Assembly: GCF_019654955.1 (NCBI RefSeq)
Contig: NZ_BPEV01000003.1
Coordinates: forward strand, 123,874 to 187,873
Length of the DNA stretch: 64,000 nucleotides
Direction of reading: 5' to 3'
DNA from: Shewanella sp. KT0246
Lineage (GTDB): Bacteria > Pseudomonadota > Gammaproteobacteria > Enterobacterales > Shewanellaceae
The position numbers were made by a program, and so were the translations under genes. Below are positions 44,977 through 56,000 of this stretch, piece after piece. The notes beneath the pieces are model-generated. The model saw only the letters and a program-made list of their open reading frames with translations, had not been told where the DNA came from and searched no databases. Position 1 is the stretch's first letter, and the number at the start of each line of letters is the position of its first letter.

Positions 44977-45258
44977 TATAAACTAACCCTTCGACACAAA
45001 TGACCCAAGACCCTTTCAGCTATCTCAGCTATCACAAATCAACAGTTAATCACTCTCACCATTCTAACTTACTCAATTTACGCCTAATAAACGCCCTCAG
45101 CGGTTTAGCTCGAATAGTGATCATTTACTGAAACTATTTCGTACCTTTACCTGTCTAATAAATAATCAGTTGTAATTGCAGATTTGATAATTGAGAACAC
45201 GTTTTCTTGGCTAATCATAAAGTTGTATTAGCTATGGCAAAGCTGGAAAACTCTAATT

Positions 45259-45286
45259 TGACTGCTAAACTTATTTTTGTAATTTA
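45259..45286 (+). promoter_or_regulatory. Candidate sigma-70 promoter
   Basis: TTGACT (45259-45264) and TAATTT (45281-45286), 16 bases apart. It would give a leader of about 120 bases before the LON-domain gene. Confidence 0.4.
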
Positions 45287-45351
45287 AAACACAAGGTGTT
45301 GATTTTTATTGGTCCTTGGTAGCAGTAGGCTACTATCTCTGCAGCATTCTT

Positions 45352-45408
45352 AAGAGGTTTTTACCTCCTTATAAATGGAATAATCGAGAAGCGCTGTGGT
45401 CTGGAGGT
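45352..45408 (+). promoter_or_regulatory. Leader with alternative pairing to the ribosome binding site
   Basis: ACCTCC at 45363-45368 can pair with AAGAGGT just upstream (45352-45358, one mismatch or bulge) or, perfectly, with the ribosome site GGAGGT at 45403-45408. The two pairings exclude each other. ACCTCCTTA (45363-45371 region) also equals the 16S rRNA 3' end. It could hide or free the start of the LON-domain gene. Confidence 0.5.
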
Positions 45409-45412
45409 TGCT

Positions 45413-45991
45413 ATGCAAACGATAGAAATGGCGTTACTGATCCAAGAGGCTGTATTGCTTCCTGGGGGGCGACAAGAGATTAGAATGGCGACACCAAGCC
45501 AGTTAATTATGGTCGCGAATGTCCTTAAAGGTCATTACCGACTGGCGCTGGCTGCCAGTAAAAGTAACTGTGTCCCGCCTTGTTATGACACCGCAACTGA
45601 GTGTGAAATCATCGATTTTCATCAGTTAGATGATGACTCACTAAGTATTGTGGTGGAAGGACGTCAGCGGGTAAAAATACTGTCTGGTGCTCAATTAAGA
45701 GACCAAAGTTGGGTTGCGCGGACTCTGCCTTGTCAAAATTGGCAAGATGAACCCATTGGTGAAGAGTTTGAAATTATCAGTGCAGCACTAGAGCAGTTTT
45801 ACGAGGTTAATCCTGACTTACTGGATTTATACAATCAGGTTCATCTTGAAGATGCAACTTGGGTAAGTCAGCGTTGGTTAGAAGTCTTACCTATGTACAA
45901 TAAAGATAAGCTGCTGTTAGTTGAACAACCCGATTGTCATAAGACCATGGATTTTGTACTGCAATTATTAAAATCTCATGTGGATGTGTAA
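45413..45991 (+). CDS. LON-protease substrate-binding-domain protein
   Basis: 192 residues, about the size of the stand-alone N-terminal domain of Lon. The pattern ALLIQEAVLLPGGRQEIRM, then LAASKSN, GTE-like CEIIDFHQL, LSIVVEGRQRVKIL fits the LON substrate-binding domain (PF02190). No ATPase or protease part follows. Such short proteins are of unknown function, perhaps peptide binding. GGAGGT sits five bases before the ATG, and an upstream strand can pair with it. Confidence 0.85.
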   Translation: MQTIEMALLIQEAVLLPGGRQEIRMATPSQLIMVANVLKGHYRLALAASKSNCVPPCYDTATECEIIDFHQLDDDSLSIVVEGRQRVKILSGAQLRDQSWVARTLPCQNWQDEPIGEEFEIISAALEQFYEVNPDLLDLYNQVHLEDATWVSQRWLEVLPMYNKDKLLLVEQPDCHKTMDFVLQLLKSHVDV

Positions 45992-46078
45992 CGCGGACAA
46001 GCCAAAACATGTTTTTGCTTTAGCTGACAAGGCTTTGTTGGGTATACTGTATCAAAATGTAGCTATATAGTATCTTAC

Positions 46079-47023
46079 ATGTCTGCTGAACATGCTGCCA
46101 AGGCCGCACAACCTTCATATATTGTTTTACCGCAATCTCAAACAACGCCGGAAACTGTGCTGGAGTTTTTAGTTTCTCATTTTAAGCAAATTCCAGAATC
46201 AGTGTGGATAAAACGTGTTGTTGATGGAAAGGTTCACTGGGCAGATGGTGAACGTGTAACGCAAACAACAAAGTACCGCCCAGCGACTCGAGTGTATTAT
46301 TACCGCGAGGTTGAGAGCGAAACAAAAATACCGTTTCAGCAAAAGGTACTGCATCAAGATGAGCACTGTATTTTAGTCTTTAAGCCTCACTTTTTGCCTG
46401 TCACACCCAGTGGTAATTTTGTCAATGAGTGTCTAATCCATCGCTTAAGAATTGCAACGGGTATTGATACGATTTCTCCTGCCCATCGGCTTGATAGACC
46501 AACAGCTGGAGTGATGTTAATGACAGTCAATCCAGAATCTCGACATGCTTACCATGCCCTGTTTACTGATGGAAAAATTAATAAACAGTACCAAGCCATT
46601 GCAAAGCTTACTCCCGAACTTCTAACGCAGCACCAGCAAGGGCTGTTAAGTTTACCGCTAAAATGGACTGTGAAAAATCGTATGGTGCGTTCAACACCGA
46701 GCTTTTTGATGAAAATCACCGAAGGGGAAGCTAATACGCATTCTGAAATCAGATTAATCGCTGTTAATGGTTCAAGAGGCTTGTTTGAGCTGAGTCCTAT
46801 AACGGGAAAAATGCATCAACTTAGAGTGCACATGATGTCATTGGGTATGCCATTAGAAAATGATACCAATTACCCAAGTCTGCAACCCAAAGCTGCCGAT
46901 GATTTTACCAAGCCTTTGCGCTTAATCGCCAAGTCGCTGACATTTGAAGATCCATTCAGTCAACAAATGATGTCTGTCAATTGTGAAGGCTATGATGCTG
47001 AGTTCGGGTTAGGTAAAAATTGA
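46079..47023 (+). CDS. RluA family RNA pseudouridine synthase
   Basis: 314 residues. The catalytic motif AHRLDRPTAGVML holds the conserved Asp (near residue 140). Other family blocks: VLHQDEHCILVFKPHFLPVTPSG (strand leading to the active site), INKQYQAIAK and GKMHQLRVHM. It converts uridine to pseudouridine in RNA, but its target (rRNA or tRNA) cannot be told from sequence. The N-terminal 90 residues differ from RluA-D, so it is a separate subgroup. Confidence 0.9.
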   Translation: MSAEHAAKAAQPSYIVLPQSQTTPETVLEFLVSHFKQIPESVWIKRVVDGKVHWADGERVTQTTKYRPATRVYYYREVESETKIPFQQKVLHQDEHCILVFKPHFLPVTPSGNFVNECLIHRLRIATGIDTISPAHRLDRPTAGVMLMTVNPESRHAYHALFTDGKINKQYQAIAKLTPELLTQHQQGLLSLPLKWTVKNRMVRSTPSFLMKITEGEANTHSEIRLIAVNGSRGLFELSPITGKMHQLRVHMMSLGMPLENDTNYPSLQPKAADDFTKPLRLIAKSLTFEDPFSQQMMSVNCEGYDAEFGLGKN

Positions 47024-47080
47024 TAAATAGTTTGTTGATGAATTAACAAGAGTGGCTCGTTTACAAAGGACTAATTGCAC

Positions 47081-48607
47081 ATGGAAAGAGTGAAATGTTG
47101 CGCAATATTTATAGTGAGTTTTTTCGTTTTAATTTTTGGTTTTAAAGCGTTAGATGAGCTAGTTGCTGAAATGCTTATTAAGCGTGACGCTCAAATACTG
47201 TCTGAAAAATTGACCATGTATATTGAAGATACTGCAATAGAACTGAAAAGTTTACCGGCAATTAATGACACCTATGTTTGCGACAGTCAAAATGAAGATT
47301 TGCTGACTAAGTCGGTATTTAACTCCACATTTATTCGCTGGCTTGCTGTAATGGAACAGTTAAAAGTTGTTTGTCGTTCGCAAGTGATGCCCCGTCATGT
47401 AGAGAAGTTAGTTAGGCACCGAATTGGTCCTGATTTAAAGCTTGCCGTTATCAATCAAATTGACTCAGATGTGCACGAGTTATTTTTATCATATGAATCT
47501 GGCAAAAAGCAGTATGTGGCGAGCATTGTGCCAATGAACCCTCGTTATTTCATCCCTGTAAATTGTGAAGATTGCCTAGAGTACACCATCACTATTGATG
47601 GCATTTATGACTCGTTGGCAGCGGTTCCAATGATGGAGTTTGGCTTTGAACAGTTTGAAGGTGACCATGTCATTTTAGAAGAAGTGGTTCATAAAAATGA
47701 ATATTACATTGCCAAATTTAGCCTATCGGGCAATGAAGACTTTTTTGCTCAGTATAAATCGTTAAATTGGCTATATAGTGCGTTGGTTAGCTTTGTGATG
47801 GCGTTGACGTTATCAATAGGCTATTGGTCTTGGAAACAGTCTTATGGTTCAACTCGTGCTCACATAAAAAGTGCTATCAAACATAAAGAGTTTATCCCTT
47901 TTTATCAGCCTGTTATTGATACGCAAACAAATGAAATCGTCGGTGTTGAAGTATTAATGCGCTGGCGTCAATCAAGTGGAGAGTTGATCCCACCAAACCA
48001 ATTTATTCCCTTTGCTGAATCTGATGGGTTAATCGTAGATATGACCTATTCGATGCTTGATGTTATGGCTGACGATATTGAACAAGCTGGTGAACAAGTT
48101 AAGCCGTTATTTATCAGTATTAATATTGTTCCTGAGCATTTAGAAAGCGATCAACTTTACTTGTATATTAAGGCGCTTAAAGAGTCTGGAAAGCTAGGTA
48201 AACATCGGATTTCGCTAGAAATCACTGAGCGGCACCCCATTACAGACTTAGCTAAAGCCCGCGCTATGCTAGATAAATTTTATGCTATTGACGTCGATTT
48301 AAAGCTTGATGATGCCGGTATGGGCTATGGCGGTTTTAGTTATGTGCAAAACCTGGGTATCAGTACCCTTAAAATTGATAAAGCTTTTATCGATACCATT
48401 GGTGTAAAAGATAACTTTAATGAAAAAACCTTGGATGCAATTATCTCTTTTGCCAAAAAGTCGGGCTTGAGCGTCATTGCTGAAGGGGTGGAAACTGAGT
48501 CTCAAGTTAGCTATTTGAAAGTGCAGGGCGTGGATTTAGTCCAAGGTTATTTTTTCTCTAAGCCACTAGAGGCAAAAGACTTTTTTAATGCCTATCAGAA
48601 TGTCTGA
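47081..48607 (+). CDS. Membrane EAL phosphodiesterase with CSS-like periplasmic domain
   Basis: About 508 residues from ATG 47081 (AAAGGA ten bases upstream; TTG 47075 is an alternative). Two membrane helices (about 5-25 and 230-250) flank a periplasmic region with paired cysteines (VCDSQNED near 66, VVCRSQ near 100, VNCEDC near 160), like CSS-domain redox-sensing phosphodiesterases. The EAL domain (about 270-505) has EVL for EAL, plus ISINIVPEHL, LEITER, KLDDAGMGYGG, LKIDKAF and AEGVETE, all needed for activity. It probably breaks down c-di-GMP under control of periplasmic thiol state; the CSS link is inference. Confidence 0.88.
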   Translation: MERVKCCAIFIVSFFVLIFGFKALDELVAEMLIKRDAQILSEKLTMYIEDTAIELKSLPAINDTYVCDSQNEDLLTKSVFNSTFIRWLAVMEQLKVVCRSQVMPRHVEKLVRHRIGPDLKLAVINQIDSDVHELFLSYESGKKQYVASIVPMNPRYFIPVNCEDCLEYTITIDGIYDSLAAVPMMEFGFEQFEGDHVILEEVVHKNEYYIAKFSLSGNEDFFAQYKSLNWLYSALVSFVMALTLSIGYWSWKQSYGSTRAHIKSAIKHKEFIPFYQPVIDTQTNEIVGVEVLMRWRQSSGELIPPNQFIPFAESDGLIVDMTYSMLDVMADDIEQAGEQVKPLFISINIVPEHLESDQLYLYIKALKESGKLGKHRISLEITERHPITDLAKARAMLDKFYAIDVDLKLDDAGMGYGGFSYVQNLGISTLKIDKAFIDTIGVKDNFNEKTLDAIISFAKKSGLSVIAEGVETESQVSYLKVQGVDLVQGYFFSKPLEAKDFFNAYQNV

Positions 48608-48659
48608 TGATTGGGTTTTATTTAAGTTAGATGGCTTTTGATAAAAACGATAATTGATG

Positions 48660-48692
48660 TATTCCCAGCGTTAGTGATTAATGCTGGGATAC
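48660..48692 (+). terminator. Probable terminator after the EAL gene
   Basis: ATTCCCAGC and GCTGGGAT pair across an inner TTA/TAA stem, followed by ACATTTT. Confidence 0.6.
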
Positions 48693-48892
48693 ATTTTAAG
48701 AGGTTTGCTAGTGTTCGGTTACGGCTGTCGAATGATATAAGTAAAAGTGCCTAATTGTAATTTGCTGGTAGCGAGTAAGTAATGGCTATTATTTGAATTA
48801 AGTCTTTATTTCAAAGGACGTTGTGTGATGCTGATGTTCGGTTAAACTGAATTATCTGGTGCTATTCACATACTGAACTGAAAGAGGTTAAT

Positions 48893-49897
48893 TTGAGTCA
48901 ACATCACTTAAAGGAATTACCTGTTCCACTATCAGTATTGGCTGTCATGTCATTAATCTGTGTAGCCTCGCAAGCCACAGCTGAGCAGATTTATTTTAGT
49001 TTTGATAATGATGTGATTATTGGTTCAGATGGTGATTACTCTAGTGGTATTTTACTGGGGTGGCATGCAACACCTGAGCAAGATTTCTCCTCTGCTTCTA
49101 CAGCTTTTCAATGGCAATCAGCTTTATTATTTCCACAACAAAGCCAGCAAGTTCACCGTGGGGCAAAGCTTTATAGCCGAATGTGGACGCCTACTGAAAT
49201 CGCTTATGACTTTCCTCAACCTGAAGAAAGGCCTTATGCTGGCTTTTTAGAGTTAGAAAGTTATACCGGTGTGTTTAGTTCAACCCTTGCACAAAAAAAC
49301 TGGCTGAGTTTGGGCGTTGTTGGCCCTGCATCTGGCGCAGAGTACATGCAATCTTTTGTACATAAAATTACCTCATCGACGACGCCTGAAGGCTGGGATT
49401 ACCAGATTGAAAATCAGTTGACGTTGCAAGTTGCTTACGAGGTGGAGGCATTGTTGTTTCGTCAGCAAGCATTCGAAAATAGCCAATGGGATGTGAGTGT
49501 ATTTAACCATACCATGGCAGGTAACTTTCGTTCTCAATCTAGCCTTGGGTTAACTGTCCGTTGGGGCGATGAGCTAAGCCAAACATTTGGTCAGTTATCT
49601 AGCCAAGCAGGGCACTTTGGCGATTTTACTTCTTCAGCTAATCAATATGGAAGCTGGATGGCCTATGCCAGAATGCAGGCTGGATACCGCTTTAATGACT
49701 TAACGATTGAAGGTGATCTTCCCTATGAATCGCCGCTTGAAATTAACAACCAGCAAGCTCAAGCAAGCCTGGGTGTCATTTGGGCTTTTCCCACTTGGTC
49801 AGTGCGCTGGAGCTTCGACTTTTACAGCAAAGAGTACAAATCTGATGTGGACGACTGGCACGGCTATGGCGTGATTAGTTATAGCAAGGTGTTGTAA
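48893..49897 (+). CDS. lpxR: Lipid A 3-O-deacylase, LpxR family
   Basis: 334 residues starting at TTG (GAGGT six bases upstream; no ATG nearby). It has a signal region (LSVLAVMSLICVASQATA). The family pattern is visible: FSFDNDVIIGSDGDYSSGILLGW (N-D near the start), RPYAGFLELES, QSFVHKI and GWDYQIENQ. The barrel alternates hydrophobic and polar residues to the end. LpxR removes the 3' acyl chain of lipid A, changing recognition by immune receptors. Key Asn, Asp and His of the active site appear kept, with Ser in place of a usual Thr. Confidence 0.85.
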   Translation: MSQHHLKELPVPLSVLAVMSLICVASQATAEQIYFSFDNDVIIGSDGDYSSGILLGWHATPEQDFSSASTAFQWQSALLFPQQSQQVHRGAKLYSRMWTPTEIAYDFPQPEERPYAGFLELESYTGVFSSTLAQKNWLSLGVVGPASGAEYMQSFVHKITSSTTPEGWDYQIENQLTLQVAYEVEALLFRQQAFENSQWDVSVFNHTMAGNFRSQSSLGLTVRWGDELSQTFGQLSSQAGHFGDFTSSANQYGSWMAYARMQAGYRFNDLTIEGDLPYESPLEINNQQAQASLGVIWAFPTWSVRWSFDFYSKEYKSDVDDWHGYGVISYSKVL

Positions 49898-49916
49898 AGA
49901 AAATACAATTATAAAT

Positions 49917-49960
49917 GCCCTTAACACAATGCACAGAAATACAAGGTGTTAAAGGCTTTT
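49917..49960. terminator. Imperfect hairpin between convergent lpxR and the giant gene
   Basis: CCCTTAACAC and GTGTTAAAGG pair with one mismatch, followed by CTTTT. It is a weak terminator candidate. Confidence 0.45.
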
Positions 49961-50009
49961 ATACATTAAAGTCACGTCCATGTTTACCGTATTAGATGTT
50001 TTGCCACAC

Positions 50010-53000
50010 CTAAAACTGATTATGCATATCGTTTAATGCTTGGTGTAGCATGTCATCATCGTTATCTTGATTAATGTCACTTTGCTCTGTTGGCGCATCA
50101 ATTACGCTGGCAGCATCATGGTCTGCATGTTGCGGGTGTTCTTTATGCTCGTCATCTAATGGGTTTTCAAATGCATCGACTTCAACAGTATCAAGCATGT
50201 CTGCTTGTGGATCAGCAGTGTTAAGCTCATGCATTGTTGGCAACCCCGCTAGGTCTGGAATGCCTGTATCTGGTTTAATCTCATCATGGCTTAATCCAAC
50301 CATCTGTAAGTAATGATCTATGGGTGCTGGTGCGGCTAGACTATCGGTACTGTCAATGACTAAACTAACGTCGATATCATCACTTTGATTTAGCGTATCT
50401 GGTTCATCGCTTTGTGATACTGGCGCTGGAGTAAATGTCGATGCAGGGATAACTTCCACTGCAATCACTTGGCTTGCAGAGTTGGTTGAGCTGCCATCAT
50501 GGGACGTGGCGCTAATCGTCAAATCAAAATGACCATGGAAGTCAGCTTCAGGAATAACTTTGAGGTTAGTTAATTCGCTTTGTTGTAGTGTCCATATACC
50601 GTTATTTTCAGTCCCCGCAGATAGCGAAGCCCCTGGTGGAACGCCTGTGATTTCAACTGTGAGTGTTTCATTTATATCAGGACTGGATACGTTAATATTA
50701 AGCGCTAAATCAGTATTTTCATTACCCGAAATCGCCATAGTATCGAGTGGCGAAGCTAAATCACCGACATGCTTAGTAAATTTCATGGTAGGAGTATCGG
50801 CGTCAGGTGACACATGAATCGCCATACTGTTTTCAATATTAACGTGGCCATCTGTTACAGTGTAATTCAAACGTAAATCACCATTAAAATTCAAACCTGG
50901 ATTGATAACCCAATGGTCACCTTGTTGGGTAATAGTACCACCACCGACTATTGATAAATGGCTTACATCAAGCACATCTTTAGCGTCTGTATCGTGAACG
51001 TTAGCAAGTAAATCAGCTTTACTAAGAGTGAGCAGATGATCTTCAACAACCGTATTAGCAAGGGCATGTCCAACAACAGGTACGTCATTTGTACCAATGA
51101 TGGCAAGTTTCATTACTTGATCAACACTGTGGCCAAGAGAATCTGTTGCGGTAACTAAAATGTTTTCTTCAAGGCGTTCACCTTCGGATAATGCTTGAAC
51201 TCTAGGATCATTATTATGAGATTGATATTCCCAACTTCCATCCGACTGAAAAGTTAAGTCGCCATATTGAGCTGCACTACCTGGTTGTATTTCCCATGTA
51301 ACACCACTTTCAACTTTAACATCACCAACTAACAAGTCCAAAAGACCATGAGAATGAGAGACATTATCTTCAGTCACAGTAGACTCTGAGGCTCCAAAGA
51401 TTTGAGGCCCGGTTTTACCATCGCCAATATGTACTGTTAATGTTTCCAACCTAGATTGCCCGTGTGAATCAGTTACTTTGAGAGTAACACTTTCAGTATG
51501 TATCTTTCCAGAAGCAACCTCTTTCGTGAGTTGGTCACGTTCCGGACCACTTCTACTCAGATTGAATACCCACCGGCCATCCGGTTCAATACTAAAGTTA
51601 CCAATGCCTTTTATTTCAATTTCATCTGGGTAACGGTCGGTTAAATTCAAAGTATGACTTATACCATCTTGATCTATGTACTCAACAGTTGATGAGTCGC
51701 TTTGATCCGCATCATTAATATTAATGTAACCATATGAATGGGTATGCGTTAAATGCCCAGTGGTAATTGAGCGAGAAATCTCAAATGTTCCCGTCATAGT
51801 GGGCGCATCATTAGTACCATGAATACCAACATTGAGTATGGCGTGTTTTATATCACCATTCGGGTTGGTATAGGTAATAAAGAAGTTATCTGATCGCGTA
51901 TCACCTGAAGCCATGCTTTGAATACTATGATGACTATTGTCTAATACGTAGTGATATGAACCATCCGCACTTAACCGCAATGTTCCGAAGTTACCTTGTA
52001 AATCACCTGCGTTAGTCACAGAGTTAATACCGTTACTAGAAAATAAATTACCTGCAGCAGTAGTTTTTGTATCTTCTTCTGTTGATTCTGAAACCTCCAA
52101 TGTAGATAAGTCTGCAGAAACAATAACGTGGCGGTCACTAAAGCTACTCTCTCCTGATGCTGTAGCAGATACTTCTGCGTGCACTACGTAAGCATTATCT
52201 GCAATTTGAGCTACTTCAGCAGCAGGAATCGAAAGTTGCCAATGGTTATGTTGGACTATTGCCGTATAATGCTGGCCAGCAATTGTGACTTTAACAATAT
52301 CGCCGTCAGCTACATGGGAGGTTTCTCCCGTAATCGATAATGACTGATTATGTTCACTATGGTCAATCCAATCATCATGTGAAATAGCATCAATAGTAAT
52401 AGTAGGTTTGGCTGTATCTATCGTTACAGCATGTTGCGCTTGAACAAATGCTCCACCTTCATTTGTATAAACACTTAAAGAATATGTATTATCAGCGCGA
52501 TCAACTGCACTTGCGTCAATTACCCAATGGCCACTTGCATCAACAATGCCTTCTAGCCCAGAAAGTAAACCGAAATCGAAACCATGAACAATATCCCCAG
52601 GGCGACCTGTTCCATGAACGATAAGATGGCCATCTGAGGTAATAAAGTCAGTAGCGCTTGTACCTGTATCATTTTCGATGTGGGTTATAGTAAGTGGCTG
52701 ATAGACATCAATAATAGCTTTACCATCAATTTCTGAAGTACCGTCTGTAACTTTGTATGCTATTTCAAGATCTTGACCACTAAAGTTTGCATCAGGCGTG
52801 AAGTTAATACTGCCATCAGGATTAACGCTAAAGGTACCGTGTGGTGACGTTAGTGAGCCCGGAACTATGGATAAATTTGGTAATGCAGTATCAACATCAG
52901 TTACTTGAGCCAATAAGTCAGACTCTTGAATGACTCTAACAGATCCTGCAACAGACTCTCCTAGGTCAGTGCTAACGGCTGTTGGTGCTGTGTCGCTGCC

Positions 53001-56000
53001 ATTGAGTGTTACGCTCAATTGTTGCTCTGTTCCATCGATAGTCTTTACAGTAATAATATCTGTCGCGTTATGTCCTTGAGTTAATGTTTCTGCAATCTTG
53101 CTTGGGGTGAATTCCCAGCTTCCGTCTGCTTTAACAGTAAATTGACCATGAGCACTTGGTATCACTTCAGCAATAAAGTGTGCTTGCGATGGGTCTGTAT
53201 CTGTAATAATGAGTTGGCCAGAAACAGTAGAGGTTTCATCTGTGGTTAGTTGTTCATCTCCGGTAATGACAGCGTCTGGGACAGGAGAGTTAACATCCAA
53301 TATTATTGGTAGTTTTGCACTATCGGTTGTACTTATACCGTCAGGTCCGGTCGTGGTTGCGACTAACTGCATTAGCATGTTCTGATCGCCATGAGCAGGT
53401 AATGTTGCTGTCACTTTATCTAAATCCCAACCGGTAACATCCGCATGTTGCACCGCTGAGCCAATCGTTAAACTATGATGACCATCGCTAAGAATCGTGC
53501 CTTTCGCAAGTCCCAATATCTCTATCTTGCTGAGAACATCGTCATGATCTATAGGAGCCGCTACTGACAGGTGCATATGTAATACATCGCCTGGCGCTAA
53601 AGCCGTTGAGCCAGTATTGACCATTTCACCTGTAAACGTATGTAAGTCAGCAATATCAAGCTGATGGTGACCTGTTTGGTCTGATATAAGGCCATGACTG
53701 TCGGATCGAATGTCGATTAATAGACCATTATTTTTACTAACAGATTCATACACGGGGCCATGTTGAATTTGTTCTGGTGTAAGTGCTTGCGAGGCAAAAC
53801 TAGTTGAGAGCAATCGTCCTGGAAATTTATCTTGTCCTGCAAAATGCCCCGGAACGTATTTACTGCCTACATTTAAAAATGGATTTGCCGCAATGTGATC
53901 ACTTCCTGCAAAACCATGAACCGTAACTTTTAAAACACCGTTATCATAAAGTAGAGCGGTATCTGTTTTACCATCCCATGTCATGGTTATACGATGATCT
54001 TGACCATCATTAAAATTGACTCCAGGGTTGCCGTTATCACCACTGATATGTGAACTGGTAAACTTCAAATTACCGCCAAAGGTCCACATGCCGAAATTAA
54101 CGCCATCCATATCAGGCGTGCCATCAGGTTTAACCCCATGAAACATAACAAAATCTTGATAAGTACCAATGGTGATTTTGGGATCATGGATATAAGTGAA
54201 TTCAGCCGTAAAAGCGTGTAAATCACCACCCGATTCAATTTGATCGCCATGTGGCTTGATATATCCATGGTCAGATGATGAGGTTAGGCCAAATGCTGTA
54301 CGTTGAACTTCTGCAGACAAGGAAGTCGTTGCTGCATCGGTAACTGAGCTCACACTTAAATGAGCCGTTTGGGCGTACTCGGTCGTTCCGTCACTGACTT
54401 TATAGTCAATTTCAGCTGGTCCATGGTAATTTGCATTCGGGGTAAAGTCATACCCTCCTGATGCATTCGCTGTTACTGTGCCATGAGTTGATGTCGGCAC
54501 GCCGCTTATATGTAACGCACCATCGGCATCTGATAAGTTTGCGAGTAATTGCGCGTCTGTAAAATGTGTGGTGGTATCTTCATCCGTTGTACCTAAATCA
54601 CGCATACCGCTATCGATTAATGGATCGTCAACTGAAGCGATATGTATTGATGCTCTGGCTGGTGCTGAGTCCACATGACCATCATTTACGGTATAAGCAA
54701 AGTTGACATCGCCATGAAAATCTTTAGCAGGTACAAATTGAAGCTTACTGATATCGCCCGCGTCAATAACTTGGTTTAAAGATACATCATGTCCATCAAG
54801 TACAAACTTACCTTCCGATGCATCGGGTAAGTTAGTCAACGTGATATGGTCTAATGAATCGGTAGTATCGACATCGGTAAAACCAAAATCAGATACGCTG
54901 AATTGATAATTGTTATCTTCAGTGCCAGAAAGAGTTTGAGTTACAGCTGTTGGTTGATCGTTTGTTCCTGTGACAGTGATAACAAGGTTTTCAGTATCGG
55001 TAGCACCTACGGCATCAGTCACTTTAATAGGGATAGTCAGTATTTCCGTTTCACCTGCTGCTAGGTGATTATAAGCACTATGACTTGGGTCAAATCTATA
55101 GCCTCCATCGGTGTTTAGGGTAAAGCCTGGGACAACGGAGGTTGTAGTGAACTCCTGCGTATCGCCAGTATCGGCATCTGTAGCGGTGAACGTTCCGGTT
55201 AAGACTTGAGCACCTTCGTTAATATTACTTGATTGAATTTTAGCAAGAATTGGAGAGTCATTTACATTTGTGAATGTTAACGCTAAAGGGTAAGTTACTG
55301 ATGCCGTATCTTGATTACTTTGTTCTGTTGACTCTGCAACGACATTCGCATTTATTGTACCGCTAAAGTCTTTTGGCGGTACTAATTGCAATTTATCCAT
55401 ATCCCAGCCGTGCACATTCACTTCATCACCATTATGCGCAACCATTTGAGTATGTGAACCATCTGTTAGCATAAAACCGATTGGCAAGCCTGAAATTTTT
55501 ACACCTAAAGCTTCAGAGCCGTCAGTATCGGTAAGGTGCATATTAAGGCGAAGATCCATTGGATGATCTTCTTCAGTGGTAAGGCCATTAAAATCTAAAC
55601 CTAAGTTGTCAATTACAGGACCTGAACCGTCTTGTGTCACAGCTCGAAGTTCTATTTTTGAGCTTTCTCCTGTGGCAACTAAATCATAATGATGATGATG
55701 AAAGCCAAATGCATTCGCGGGTGGTTCAAGTATTGCGATAACCTTGCCTTCCCAGAGTACCTCTACTGATGCTGACTTGGAACTCACCCCAGTACGACCC
55801 GACAAATCAAAATCTAATGCGTAGTGGGCACCGGCTTGTGTTTGCATGTTACGGTATAAATTTGAAGGTTCATTCGCGCCACCTTCTAACTCAACAACGC
55901 CAATATTTGAACCTGAGGTGTCGCCATAAGCAGCCCCTTTACCGTGCTCTACTTTTCCATCGGGGTTGTCTGTATGCCACCCCCATACTGTAGGGTCAGT

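Larger units (their letters stand above)
44688..45258. other. Long intergenic stretch with repeats
   Basis: It contains a copy of the dispersed palindromic repeat (44774-44837) and, right after it, the 18-bp minisatellite (44841-44976). From 44977 to about 45258 I see no ORF or clear motif. Confidence 0.6.
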
